NCBI RefSeq assembly: GCF_022429625.1
Contig: NZ_CP092483.1
Location: 3,100,001 to 3,164,000, forward strand
Direction: 5' to 3'
DNA: 64,000 nucleotides
DNA from: Devosia lacusdianchii
GTDB lineage: Bacteria; Pseudomonadota; Alphaproteobacteria; Rhizobiales; Devosiaceae
Made by a program: the position numbers and the translations under genes. The notes under the pieces were generated by a model. That model was not told the DNA's origin. It saw only the letters and a list, made by a program, of their open reading frames with translations, and did no database searches. Positions 14,927-22,789 of the stretch are shown here, piece by piece (position 1 is the stretch's first letter; every line of letters starts with the position of its first letter).

Positions 14927-15478
14927 ATGCAGACTGATATGACCGAGATGCGATTGCGCGCATTGATGCTCGCCTCGCTTGACGGCGATGCCGCGGCCTA
15001 CCGGTCGTTGCTGGCCGAACTCGGCCGCCATCTGCGACCCTATTTCACCCGGCGGCTGACGCCGGCCTTTGCCTCGCACGCGGAGGATCTCGTGCAGGAG
15101 ACCCTGCTGGCCATCCATACGCGCCGCATGACCTACGACCGCAGCCGGCCCTTCACGGCGTGGCTACACGCGGTGGCGCACCACAAATTCGTCGATCATG
15201 TACGCCGCCAATCGATCCGGCTCACCGTGCCGCTGGAAGACGACGCACCGATCTTCGCGCACGACGACAGCGCCGACGCCCTGGCCCGACGCGACCTCGA
15301 TGCCGTGCTCGACACCATTCCCGAACGGACCGGTGATCTCATCCGCCGCACCAAGGTCGATGGCGCATCGGTTGCCGAAGCCGCCGCCGCCCACGGCATG
15401 ACCGAAACCGCCGCCAAGGTCTCCATCCATCGCGGGCTCAAGGCCCTCGCCACGCGCTTTGCGGGAGGGCCGAAATGA
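14927..15478 (+). CDS. sigF: ECF RNA polymerase sigma factor, SigF/NrsF-associated type
   Basis: This ~183-residue protein has region 2 (about 25-95: HAEDLVQETLLAIHTRR and FTAWLHAVAHHKFVDHVRR) and region 4 (about 115-175: IPERTGDLIRRTKVDGASVAEAAAAHGMTETAAKVSIHRGLKALA). The start is set at 14927 because a perfect sigma-F promoter covers the earlier ATG at 14897; ATGs at 14939 and 14948 are also possible and would match family N-termini (RLRALMLASL). Its stop overlaps the anti-sigma start (ATGA at 15475). It should transcribe its own gene and the divergent Met-repeat gene when NrsF is inactivated by oxidants or metals. Confidence 0.9.
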   Translation: MQTDMTEMRLRALMLASLDGDAAAYRSLLAELGRHLRPYFTRRLTPAFASHAEDLVQETLLAIHTRRMTYDRSRPFTAWLHAVAHHKFVDHVRRQSIRLTVPLEDDAPIFAHDDSADALARRDLDAVLDTIPERTGDLIRRTKVDGASVAEAAAAHGMTETAAKVSIHRGLKALATRFAGGPK

Positions 15479-16113
15479 CCGATGACCTGATCGCTCGCCT
15501 CGCCGCCGATCTCAAGCCCGTGCGCAGCATGGCCATGCAGCGCCTGCTGCTCGGCGCTGTCCTGCTCAGCGGCATCGTCGCCGTTATCGGGATGACCATG
15601 TGGCTCGGCATGCGGCCCGACATGGAGACCGCGCGAACGACCATGATGTTCTGGAGCAAGTTCAGCTACACGCTGGCCGTGGCCATTCTCGGCGGCTGCG
15701 CCACGCTGGTGCTAGCGCGCCCGGATGGCCGCACGCGCTGGCCCTGGCTGGCGGCGGTCGGCCTCATCTCGCTACTGCTCATTGGCGCAGCGATCCAGCT
15801 CGCCCGCGCCGAACCGGATGACATGATGCCAATGGTCTTTGGCGGCACCGCCATCATCGGCCCGCTCCGCATCATCGTGCTGTCGCTACCCGTGCTGTTT
15901 GCCGCGCTGCTCGTGCTGCGCCGCTTCGCCCCCGCCAACCCAACGCTGGCGGGATTTGCCGCCGGCATCATGGCCGGGGGTACGGGCGCCTGGGTCTATT
16001 CCTTCGCCTGCGGCGAAAACGGCATGATGTTCGTGGCGCTGTTCTACACGCTGGGAATGCTGATCGTCGGAGGTCTGGGAGCGGTGCTGGGACGGTTCCT
16101 GCTGCGGTGGTAG
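15475..16113 (+). CDS. nrsF: Anti-sigma factor, NrsF family (DUF1109)
   Basis: This 212-residue inner-membrane protein has a short cytoplasmic N-terminus and six predicted transmembrane helices, as in NrsF, which holds its ECF sigma at the membrane. The family C-terminal pattern LSLPVLFAALLVLRRFAP, AGFAAGIMAGGTGAWVYSFACGEN is clear. Caulobacter NrsF is reported to need two conserved cysteines. Here C179 (FACGEN) fits the second, but the expected cysteine before the I..LSLP helix is replaced (GPLRIIVLSLP); the only other cysteine is C75 in a helix. Coupled by ATGA to the sigma gene. Confidence 0.87.
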   Translation: MTDDLIARLAADLKPVRSMAMQRLLLGAVLLSGIVAVIGMTMWLGMRPDMETARTTMMFWSKFSYTLAVAILGGCATLVLARPDGRTRWPWLAAVGLISLLLIGAAIQLARAEPDDMMPMVFGGTAIIGPLRIIVLSLPVLFAALLVLRRFAPANPTLAGFAAGIMAGGTGAWVYSFACGENGMMFVALFYTLGMLIVGGLGAVLGRFLLRW

Positions 16114-16120
16114 ACCCACC

Positions 16121-16151
16121 GCCCGTCACCCTCGGGCTTGGCCCGAGGGCC
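16121..16151. repeat. Single palindrome of the CCCTCGGG family
   Basis: CACCCTCGGGCTTGGCCCGAGGG lies between the convergent nrsF and ThuA-like genes and may end both transcripts. It belongs to the family seen at 1241-1324. Confidence 0.6.
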
Positions 16152-16167
16152 CTAACGATCGAGTTCG

Positions 16168-16815
16168 CTACTCGTCCCGCGCCGCCCAATTCAGGCCTCG
16201 GCGCAGGATCGTCGCCATGTTGACGTTCTCGAATTCCTTGGCCTGATGGCCCAGCGTCGAGTGAAACACCCGGCCCTTGCCATGCTTGCGCTTCCACACG
16301 ACAGGCATGGTGACGCCCTCGATCCAGCTCGCATGCTCGCCGGTAAAGGTCGTTGTCGCCAGCACCTCGTTGGAGGGGTCGACATGCATGTAATACTGCT
16401 CGGACGTGTAGGGGAATGACTTGATGCCGGCCATGATGGGATCGTCCGGCTTGGTGATATCGACCGTATAGTCGATGATGTTGCCGGGATGGGCTACCCA
16501 CTGCCCGCCAACCATGAACTGATACTCGACGGCCTCGCGGAAAGCATCGCTCATGCCGCCATGATGGCCGGCGAGCCCAACGCCACCCTCCACGGCCTTG
16601 ACCAGGTTCTCTACCTCGGCCTTTTCGATCTTGCTCATGGTGAAGATCGGCACGATCAGCGACAATTCGTGGATCGAAGGATCGGCGAAGGCGCTGGTTT
16701 CGGTGGCCGTGCGCACCGAATAGCCATCCTCATGCAGCCAGCGGCGATAGATGGTGGCGCACTCTTCCGGATCGTGTCCCGACCAGCCACCATAGACGAT
16801 CAATGCGCTCTTCAT
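16168..16815 (-). CDS. ThuA-like domain protein
   Basis: This 215-residue protein has the ThuA fold (class I glutamine-amidotransferase-like): ALIVYGGWSGHDPEECATIY, LIVPIFTMSKIEKAEVENLVKAV, the turn GGVGLAGHHGGMSDAFRE, and the C-terminal PVVWKRKHGKGRVFHSTLGH. ThuA in rhizobia takes part in 3-keto-trehalose/sugar metabolism, but many ThuA-domain proteins have other, unknown sugar-related roles. It is distinct from the operon ThuA at 22790 (260 residues) and stands alone here, so its substrate is open. Start ATG at 16815. Confidence 0.85.
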   Translation of the reverse strand: MKSALIVYGGWSGHDPEECATIYRRWLHEDGYSVRTATETSAFADPSIHELSLIVPIFTMSKIEKAEVENLVKAVEGGVGLAGHHGGMSDAFREAVEYQFMVGGQWVAHPGNIIDYTVDITKPDDPIMAGIKSFPYTSEQYYMHVDPSNEVLATTTFTGEHASWIEGVTMPVVWKRKHGKGRVFHSTLGHQAKEFENVNMATILRRGLNWAARDE

Positions 16816-16894
16816 GCTGCAATTCCCCGCAAATCAAACGGCGCGGAGATTACCTGACTGATCGGTCATTGGAAGCCCATCGGCGGGCAATTCG

Positions 16895-17359
16895 TCAGGC
16901 AGGGACAGGAATGCTCATCTGGCCGCGCGCAAAGGCCCAGCTGCGCAGCACCATAAAGTTGACGCCCGAGGTCAGCACGATGACCAGCATCGAGGCGAAC
17001 AGCGTCGGCAAGCTCAGGAAGCCATGCACCACGTAGGAGAACAACGCGGCGAGCACCAGCGCCATGCCCTGCACCGCGACATAGCGCGGCAACGCCTGCC
17101 AGTGCGACGCATCCGACCCGAACGAAAACCGGCGATGCAGCAGATAAACCGGCAGGATGGTCGCCGCATAGCAGGCCGCGTTGACCTGCCATGCCGCGAA
17201 GCCGGTTTGAAGGGAAATCATGATGGTGGAGAGCAGCACGAAAGCCGCCGCGCCCCCTGCCCCGACGACGATGAACGCCAGCAGCCCGCCCAGAAGCGGC
17301 GCCTGCGACGCCGGGCGCCGCACATCGCTCATCATCAGGCTTTCGAGGGAGGCACTCAT
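16895..17359 (-). CDS. GtrA-family membrane protein
   Basis: This ~154-residue protein has four membrane helices in the GtrA pattern: LLAFIVVGAGGAAAFVLLSTIMI, NAACYAATILPVYLLHRRFSFGS (the conserved NxxxxRxxxF-like segment), VQGMALVLAALFSYVVHGF and MLVIVLTSGVNFMVLRSWAFA. GtrA-like proteins are thought to flip or present lipid-linked sugars for cell-surface polysaccharides. The start is uncertain: ATG at 17359 is used; a GTG at 17434 would add a 25-residue polar extension. No glycosyltransferase gene is adjacent. Confidence 0.82.
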   Translation of the reverse strand: MSASLESLMMSDVRRPASQAPLLGGLLAFIVVGAGGAAAFVLLSTIMISLQTGFAAWQVNAACYAATILPVYLLHRRFSFGSDASHWQALPRYVAVQGMALVLAALFSYVVHGFLSLPTLFASMLVIVLTSGVNFMVLRSWAFARGQMSIPVPA

Positions 17360-17664
17360 CGCAGGCGGGTTATCCTTGGCGTACTGGGACGATGGGCCAT
17401 CTTGGCCCAGCCGCCTTTCGCTTACGTTACTCACTGCAAGCTCGTGTGACTGTCTTGCGGCATGGTTGAGACATGTTGAACCCCTGCCGGCGCATGGGGC
17501 CTATGAATTTGACCAAAAGGTCCACTATTCACTGTCACAAAACACTGGTTAACTCATGGTTCGCCGTGGCTGGAACGAGCTAGCCCGTTGGGGGATCGCT
17601 GCTTTTGCGAGCGCCGGGTGGTCGCGGGGTTTGAACTGCCGTCAAGCAACAAAGGATAACAGGG

Positions 17665-19269
17665 ATGAAAAGATTACTTCTCGGCGCCACGGCGCTTACC
17701 CTCTGCGCGGGCTTTTCCAGCGCGGCCTATGCGGATTTCACGCTCAACATCCTGCACATCAACGATTTCCACTCGCGCTTCGACCCCATCACCGGCTCTG
17801 ATTCCAACTGCGACGCAGAAACCGATGCGGCAGGCGAGTGCTTCGGCGGCATTGCCCGCCTCAAGACCATTATCGACGACACCCGCGCCAAATATGCGGA
17901 TGGTAATTCGCTGCTGCTGTCGGCCGGCGACAATTTCCAGGGCTCGCTCTACTACACCACTTACAAGTCCAAGGTCGTTTCGGACTTCTTCAACCAGATG
18001 GGCTTCGATGTGGTCGCCACCGGCAACCACGAGTTCGATGACGGCCCGGAAGAGTTCATGAAGTTCATCGAGGCGGCCGAATTCCCCATTATTGGCGGCA
18101 ATTTCGACGTCACCCGTGATCCGAACCTGGCCGGCAAGATCAAGGGCTCCTTCGTCATCGAAGTGGGCAGCGAGAAGATCGGCATTATCGGCGCCACCAC
18201 GGAGGACACGCCCGAGATCGCCTCGACTGCCGATATCGAGTTCCACGACGTCATCCAGTATGTCCGCGGCGCATCCGAAGCGCTGGACGCCGCCGGCGTC
18301 AACAAGATCATCCTCCTGAGCCATATCGGCTACACCGTGGACCAGCAGGTCGCCGCAGCGCTGCCGCTGGTCGACGTCATTGTCGGCGGCCACAGCCACA
18401 CGCTGCTGAGCAACACCGCCGAAGGCGCCGCCGGCCCCTATCCGACCATGGTGACCAACCCCGACGGCGTGGAAGTGCCGGTGGTGCAGGCCAACCAGTA
18501 TGGCAAGTATCTGGGCGATATCGCCATCACCTGGGACGACAATGGCGTCGTCACCAAGGCCGAAGGCGAACCCTTCCTGATCGACGCGTCCGTCAAGGGC
18601 AACGAAGACTTTGCCGGCCAGCTGGCTGCGCTCGCCGCCCCGATCGAAGAAGCCATGGGTGAGGTGATCGGCACCACCACCGGCCCGATCGACGGGGCCC
18701 GCGAAAGTTGCCGCGTCGTGGAATGCCAGATGGGCAATCTCGTTGCCGACGCCATGCTCGACCGCGTCAAGGACCAGGGCGTGACCATCGCCTTCGCCAA
18801 TGGCGGCGGCTTGCGCGCGTCGATCGATGCCGGCGAGATCACCAAGGGTGAGGTCGTCACCGTGCTGCCCTTCTCCAACACTCTCGCGACTGTCGACATT
18901 TCCGGTGCCGACGTGATCGAGGCGCTGGAGAATGGCGTCAGCGATATCGAGAACGGCGCTGGCCGCTTCCCGCAGGTCGCTGGCCTCAAATACTCGTACA
19001 CGCTAGCCAATCCGGCCGGCGAGCGCATCAGCGACGTGATGGTGCTGGTTGGCGGTGACGCCTGGGCACCGATCGACGAAGCCGCCACCTACACCATCGT
19101 CACCAACAACTATGTTCGTGGCGGCGGCGACGGCTACGGCACCTTCGCCGAAGGCGATAATGCCTATGACTTCGGCCCCCCGCTCGAGGAAGTGCTGGCC
19201 GACTACATCGCCAAGCTCGGCGGCGAATACACGCCCTATACGGACGGCCGCATCACCGTCATCGAGTAA
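17665..19269 (+). CDS. Periplasmic 5'-nucleotidase / 2',3'-cyclic phosphodiesterase family
   Basis: This 534-residue protein has a signal peptide (ending SSAAYA). The N-terminal metallophosphatase domain carries ILHINDFHSRFDP, LLSAGDNFQGS, ATGNHEFDDG and VGGHSHT metal-binding motifs. The C-terminal 5'-nucleotidase domain carries ECQMGNLVADAMLD, FANGGGLRASIDAGEI and the substrate loop VRGGGDGYGTF. It would strip phosphate from nucleotides in the periplasm to salvage phosphate and nucleosides. It is a single-gene unit ended by a strong terminator. Upstream, CTGTCAC at 17532 resembles one Pho-box half only. Confidence 0.94.
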   Translation: MKRLLLGATALTLCAGFSSAAYADFTLNILHINDFHSRFDPITGSDSNCDAETDAAGECFGGIARLKTIIDDTRAKYADGNSLLLSAGDNFQGSLYYTTYKSKVVSDFFNQMGFDVVATGNHEFDDGPEEFMKFIEAAEFPIIGGNFDVTRDPNLAGKIKGSFVIEVGSEKIGIIGATTEDTPEIASTADIEFHDVIQYVRGASEALDAAGVNKIILLSHIGYTVDQQVAAALPLVDVIVGGHSHTLLSNTAEGAAGPYPTMVTNPDGVEVPVVQANQYGKYLGDIAITWDDNGVVTKAEGEPFLIDASVKGNEDFAGQLAALAAPIEEAMGEVIGTTTGPIDGARESCRVVECQMGNLVADAMLDRVKDQGVTIAFANGGGLRASIDAGEITKGEVVTVLPFSNTLATVDISGADVIEALENGVSDIENGAGRFPQVAGLKYSYTLANPAGERISDVMVLVGGDAWAPIDEAATYTIVTNNYVRGGGDGYGTFAEGDNAYDFGPPLEEVLADYIAKLGGEYTPYTDGRITVIE

Positions 19270-19290
19270 GGCACGAGCCATCGGAATACG

Positions 19291-19318
19291 AAAGGGCGCC
19301 CAGCTGGGCGCCCTTTTT
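19291..19318 (+). terminator. Strong intrinsic terminator after the 5'-nucleotidase
   Basis: AAAGGGCGCCCA-GC-TGGGCGCCCTTT forms a 12-bp perfect stem followed by further T residues. The A-run on the left side lets it also act on the converging DUF2798 gene. Confidence 0.92.
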
Positions 19319-19329
19319 GTTATCGCGAC

Positions 19330-19566
19330 CTAGGCCTCGACGATCAGGCCCACAATGCGCCGCACTGCCGGCATGACCAGCAAGAGCACGGGAAAGGCTA
19401 CCAGCCACGACAACATCCAGGCCGATGGCCACATAGCCAGGACCTCGGGATTGAGGCCCTGCGACCGCACCAGGCTGATCGCCGACACGACGCAGGTCAT
19501 CAGCAGCGACAGAAGAAGCGGCGTAACGATGCCGCCATAGCGTTTGGGAAGTTTGCCTCTGGGCAT
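19330..19566 (-). CDS. DUF2798 small membrane protein
   Basis: This 78-residue protein has two membrane helices. It opens KLPKRYGGIVTPLLLSLLMTCVVSAISLVRSQGL and continues WMLSWLVAFPVLLLVMPAVRRIVG, a clear match to the DUF2798 pattern. Function is unknown. GGAG lies a few bases before the ATG at 19566. It is convergent with the nucleotidase gene. Confidence 0.83.
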   Translation of the reverse strand: MPRGKLPKRYGGIVTPLLLSLLMTCVVSAISLVRSQGLNPEVLAMWPSAWMLSWLVAFPVLLLVMPAVRRIVGLIVEA

Positions 19567-19715
19567 GTCAGTCTCCGTAAGACGCCAATCGCATTCATGC
19601 GCACATGCTGCCGATTGGCAGATTGCGCGTTGATTGACGTAAACGCTTACGGAGCTTCATGCGAAGCACGGCTGGCTCATGCCACGCCGCTGACATCGAG
19701 GCAAGGCCGAACGGA

Positions 19716-19967
19716 CTAAGCGCGCCTTGCGATCTGGCCCCAGGCGAGCAGGATGATCACCGCGCCGACGATGGCGCCGATGAAATTGGCCCCGTCGCCC
19801 GGACCATACCAGCCCACGGCCTGACCCAGCCAGGTGGCGAGCACCGAGCCGATGATGCCCAGCACCGTCGTCAGGATGAAGCCGCTCGGCTTCTTGTCGC
19901 CCGGGGTGATCCACTTGGCGATGAGGCCGGCGAAGAAGCCGATAATGATGGCCCAGATGATACTCAT
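19716..19967 (-). CDS. GlsB/YeaQ/YmgE-family stress-associated membrane protein
   Basis: This 83-residue protein has three glycine-rich hydrophobic helices with the family signature: IIWAIIIGFFAGLIAKWI, PGDKKPSGFILTTVLGIIGS (conserved PG then GFI.T...GI.GA) and GANFIGAIVGAVIILLAWGQI. Members are induced by osmotic, acid and stationary-phase stress, with an unknown molecular role. The start is the ATG at 19967 with GGAG upstream; the longer frame to 20177 lies inside the MarR gene. Confidence 0.9.
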   Translation of the reverse strand: MSIIWAIIIGFFAGLIAKWITPGDKKPSGFILTTVLGIIGSVLATWLGQAVGWYGPGDGANFIGAIVGAVIILLAWGQIARRA

Positions 19968-20040
19968 AGTGACGCTCCGATTACCTTGTGCCTTGAATAA
20001 TCGGTATGCGCCGCAATGGTTGCAAGAGCCGAGGCTCGCT

Positions 20041-20550
20041 CTATTCGGTGGCCGTTCCCTCGATGGTCTTGCGAAAATCCGGCGAGGCGACCCGGTTGGC
20101 CAGGAGACGCAATTGCTCTGCGGCCCCTTCCCCCAAAGCCATCTCGATGCGCCGATTGGCCTTGCCCCACAGGGCATACATCCGCCGCGTCTGCCGCAGC
20201 CCCTCTTCCGTCAGCGCCGCCCGCTTGATGCGCCGGTCGGCACTATCTGGCGCCACGGTGATCAGCCCGTCGCGCATCAGCGGACGCAAGGCATGGGTCA
20301 GCGCCGATATCTGTATAGCAAGGCGCTTGGACAGGGTCTGCAAGGACGGCCCTACCTCGCCCGGCGCACCGCCCAGCTCATGCAGTTGCGCCATGAGCAA
20401 CGCCTGCGCCGAAGTCAGGCCCACCGGTGACAACGCCTCGTCATAGAGCTGGGTCAACTGCCGTGCTGCCCGGCGCAGCGAGGTATGCGTGCAGGCGAGC
20501 GCATCGTAGGGCTCCACTGCGTCTGCTTCCGAACGCGCTTTTCCGGCCAT
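20041..20550 (-). CDS. MarR-family transcriptional regulator
   Basis: This 169-residue regulator has a MarR winged helix: GLTSAQALLMAQLHELG, LQTLSKRLAIQISALTHALRPLMRDGLITVAPDSADRRIKRAALTEEG (the DxRxxxxxLTxxG wing is present). It is divergent from an SDR gene, with repeated ATAGTTGAG(T/C)AC sites in the shared gap that it probably binds. The inducer is unknown, perhaps a small phenolic or aldehyde handled by the SDR. Confidence 0.88.
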   Translation of the reverse strand: MAGKARSEADAVEPYDALACTHTSLRRAARQLTQLYDEALSPVGLTSAQALLMAQLHELGGAPGEVGPSLQTLSKRLAIQISALTHALRPLMRDGLITVAPDSADRRIKRAALTEEGLRQTRRMYALWGKANRRIEMALGEGAAEQLRLLANRVASPDFRKTIEGTATE

Positions 20551-20571
20551 GCTGAATCTCCAGCCCTTAAA

Positions 20572-20633
20572 ATAGTTGAGTACATCACTATTGACAAGTC
20601 AGGCACGGCTCCGCAGATAGTTGAGCACTCAAC
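20572..20633. promoter_or_regulatory. MarR/SDR divergent control region with repeated operator
   Basis: ATAGTTGAGTAC (20572-20583) and ATAGTTGAGCAC (20617-20628) are 45 bp apart. The second forms the palindrome GTTGAG-CA-CTCAAC (20620-20633). A TTGACA at 20591-20596 is a good -35 for the SDR gene, placing the second site over its -10 and start region. Confidence 0.62.
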
Positions 20634-20647
20634 CAAAAGAGATCGTC

Positions 20648-21433
20648 ATGTCCACTTCCACTGCGCTGATCACTGGCGCTTCGTCCGGCATCGGCGCTGT
20701 CTATGCCCGGCGCCTTGCCGCCCGCGGCTATGATCTGGTGCTGGTGGCCCGCCGCGCCGACCGCCTCGACGCCCTCGCGACCGAGCTGTCACAGGACCAC
20801 GCCGTCACCGTGCGAACGCTCGTCGCCGACCTGACCGAAGAGGCTGGCCTGGCCAGGATCGAAGACCTGTTGCGCACCGGCACCATCGACATGCTGGTCA
20901 ACAATGCCGGCTCCGGCCCGATCGCCTCTACCGCCGACCTGTCGGACGCTGACGCCGCGGCCACGCTCAAACTCAATGTCACCGCGCTGATGCGCCTTAC
21001 GCGCGCCGTCTTGCCCGGCATGCGTGCCCGCAGCCACGGCGCCATCGTCAATGTCGGCTCCGTCATGGCCTTCCACGCCATGCCGATGACATCGCTCTAC
21101 AGCGCCACAAAGGCTTTCGTGCTGACCTATAGCCGCGCCATCCAGCAGGAAGTGCGCGATGCCGGTATCAAAGTCCAGGCGGTTCTGCCGGCCGGCACAG
21201 TGACCGAATTCTACGACACCGCCGGCGTTCCAATCACAGCTTTCGATCAGTCGGTGTTCATGACAGCCGAGCAACTCGTTGATGCGGCGCTGGTCGGGCT
21301 CGATCGTGGCGAGGAGGTTACGCTGCCATCCGTGCACGACACCGCACTCTGGCAAGCCTATGACGATGCCCGCGCTCAGCTCTTCGCCGGCACCCAGAAC
21401 GGCTCTCCTGCCAGCCGATATCTTCAGACCTAA
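20648..21433 (+). CDS. Short-chain dehydrogenase/reductase
   Basis: This 261-residue classical SDR has TALITGASSGIGAVYARRLA (TGxxxGxG cofactor motif), LVARRADRL which favours NADP(H), DMLVNNAG, and the catalytic Ser/Tyr/Lys set in NVGSVMAFHAMPMTSLYSATKAF (YxxxK). The PAGTVTEF loop is as in the DltE/YqjQ-like group. The start is the ATG at 20648; the frame from 20621 begins in the operator. Divergent from and probably repressed by the MarR protein. Substrate unknown. Confidence 0.9.
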   Translation: MSTSTALITGASSGIGAVYARRLAARGYDLVLVARRADRLDALATELSQDHAVTVRTLVADLTEEAGLARIEDLLRTGTIDMLVNNAGSGPIASTADLSDADAAATLKLNVTALMRLTRAVLPGMRARSHGAIVNVGSVMAFHAMPMTSLYSATKAFVLTYSRAIQQEVRDAGIKVQAVLPAGTVTEFYDTAGVPITAFDQSVFMTAEQLVDAALVGLDRGEEVTLPSVHDTALWQAYDDARAQLFAGTQNGSPASRYLQT

Positions 21434-21471
21434 ATTTCCGAGGCCTTCGACCATCTCATTTGGACCACGAC

Positions 21472-21540
21472 GTCATTCCCGCGAAAGCGGGAATCCCACT
21501 TACCAAACAAGGGAGATTCCCGCTTTCGCGGGAATGACGT
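21472..21540. repeat. Facing palindromic pair (ATTCCCGCGAAAGCGGGAAT family)
   Basis: CATTCCCGCGAAAGCGGGAAT and ATTCCCGCTTTCGCGGGAATG are two near-identical palindromes in opposite orientation, separated by ~20 bases. They sit between the convergent SDR and thuB genes. The same family is at 2848-2928 and 23637-23706. Confidence 0.85.
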
Positions 21541-21575
21541 CGCGGTGAAAACCCGCGTCACCGCGGGCTTTCTAT

Positions 21576-22619
21576 TTACACCTTGTGCTCGGTCCGGTCC
21601 CGGTCGGTCACGACAGACATATCCAGCACCTTCTGGATGTTGGTGGCGTGGCGGAAGCTGGGTTCGAGGTTCGCGCCGCTGCGGAAAGCTTCGACGAACC
21701 GCATGTAATTGGTCGGCACCGGATCGACCGCAACCTCGGTCCAGGTGCCCGTCTCGGCATCGGCGCCAAGGCAGGTGAAGAGCTTGGACCAGTCATGACG
21801 ATGCTGGATTTCGACCGATCCCAGCTCGCCATAGATGCGCAGGCGCAATTCGTTGAAATGCCCGGTGGCCCAGCGCGTCGCATGGATCACGCCCAGCGCG
21901 CCATTCTCCAGCTGCGCCGTCATGGCGAAGCTGTCATTGGCGTCGAGATCGTATTCGCCAATTTTGTTGTTCTCGGCCTTCTCGAAAGTCTCGAGGCGGC
22001 AGAACACATTGGAGAAATCGCTGCCGGCGCCATAGGCTGCGAAATCGAGGATATGCACGCCGATATCGCCCAGCACGCCATTGGAGCCATGCTTCTTGGA
22101 GAGGCGCCACAGCCACTGCGACTCGGTGCGCCAATCGCCCCAGGCCTTGGAAACCAGCCAGCTCTGCAGATAGCTCGCCTCGAAGTGCTTGACCTTGCCG
22201 ACCTGCCCAGACTGCACGATCTCGCGCGCTTTCTGCAGCTGGCTCACATTACGATAGGTCAGGTTGACCATATTGATCAGCCCGGCAGCCTCGGCGGCCT
22301 CGGTCATTTCCATGGCCTTGGCGTGATCGGTCGCCAGCGGCTTTTCGCAGAACACATGCTTGCCGGCCTTGATCGCTGCCATCGTCGTCGGATGGTGGAT
22401 CGAATCCGGCGTCACATTGGCGATGGCGTCGAACTCGCCCCAGGCCAAAGCCGCGTCGAGCGAGCCAAAGCCGCGCTCGATATTATGCGTCTTGTTGAAC
22501 GCATCGACCCGCGCCGGATCGACGTCCACACCACCGACCAGGGTGACGCCCTCAATCGCTGCAAAGTGTTTGGCATGCTGATTGGCCATGCCACCGGTAC
22601 CCAGAATGAGCAGCCGCAT
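21576..22619 (-). CDS. thuB: Gfo/Idh/MocA oxidoreductase, ThuB-like
   Basis: This 347-residue protein has the Rossmann start RLLILGTGGMANQHAKHF, the conserved EKP motif (KHVFCEKPLATDHAKAM) and a C-terminal alpha/beta substrate domain including GDIGVHILDFAAYGAG. Together with ThuA it is needed for conversion of trehalose or related disaccharides through 3-keto intermediates in rhizobia. It is the last gene of the thuEFGKAB operon, matching the Sinorhizobium gene order, which is the main support for the name. Confidence 0.88.
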   Translation of the reverse strand: MRLLILGTGGMANQHAKHFAAIEGVTLVGGVDVDPARVDAFNKTHNIERGFGSLDAALAWGEFDAIANVTPDSIHHPTTMAAIKAGKHVFCEKPLATDHAKAMEMTEAAEAAGLINMVNLTYRNVSQLQKAREIVQSGQVGKVKHFEASYLQSWLVSKAWGDWRTESQWLWRLSKKHGSNGVLGDIGVHILDFAAYGAGSDFSNVFCRLETFEKAENNKIGEYDLDANDSFAMTAQLENGALGVIHATRWATGHFNELRLRIYGELGSVEIQHRHDWSKLFTCLGADAETGTWTEVAVDPVPTNYMRFVEAFRSGANLEPSFRHATNIQKVLDMSVVTDRDRTEHKV

Positions 22620-22674
22620 TTTCGTATTTCCTAAGGCGGCACCCTATGGTCCGCGATGTTTCAACAAACTCGAT

Positions 22675-22762
22675 GTCATCCCGGTCTTGAGCCGGGGGCC
22701 CATCCAAGATTCCAGTTCGCCGCACCATCTCGGGATGGACCCCGGCCTTCGCCGGGGTGACA
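22675..22762. repeat. Palindromic repeat pair (GTCATCCCGGTCTTGAGCCGGG family)
   Basis: TCATCCCGGTCTTGAGCCGGG and, about 40 bp on, GACCCCGGCCTTCGCCGGGGTGA are facing copies of another palindrome family, located between thuA and thuB. Confidence 0.65.
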
Positions 22763-22789
22763 CCGTGGATGGGAGAGAACTGCGAAGGA

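Noticed and set aside
17532..17549. Pho box before the 5'-nucleotidase
   Set aside because: Only one CTGTCAC half is good; the sequences 11 bp to either side do not match the repeat.
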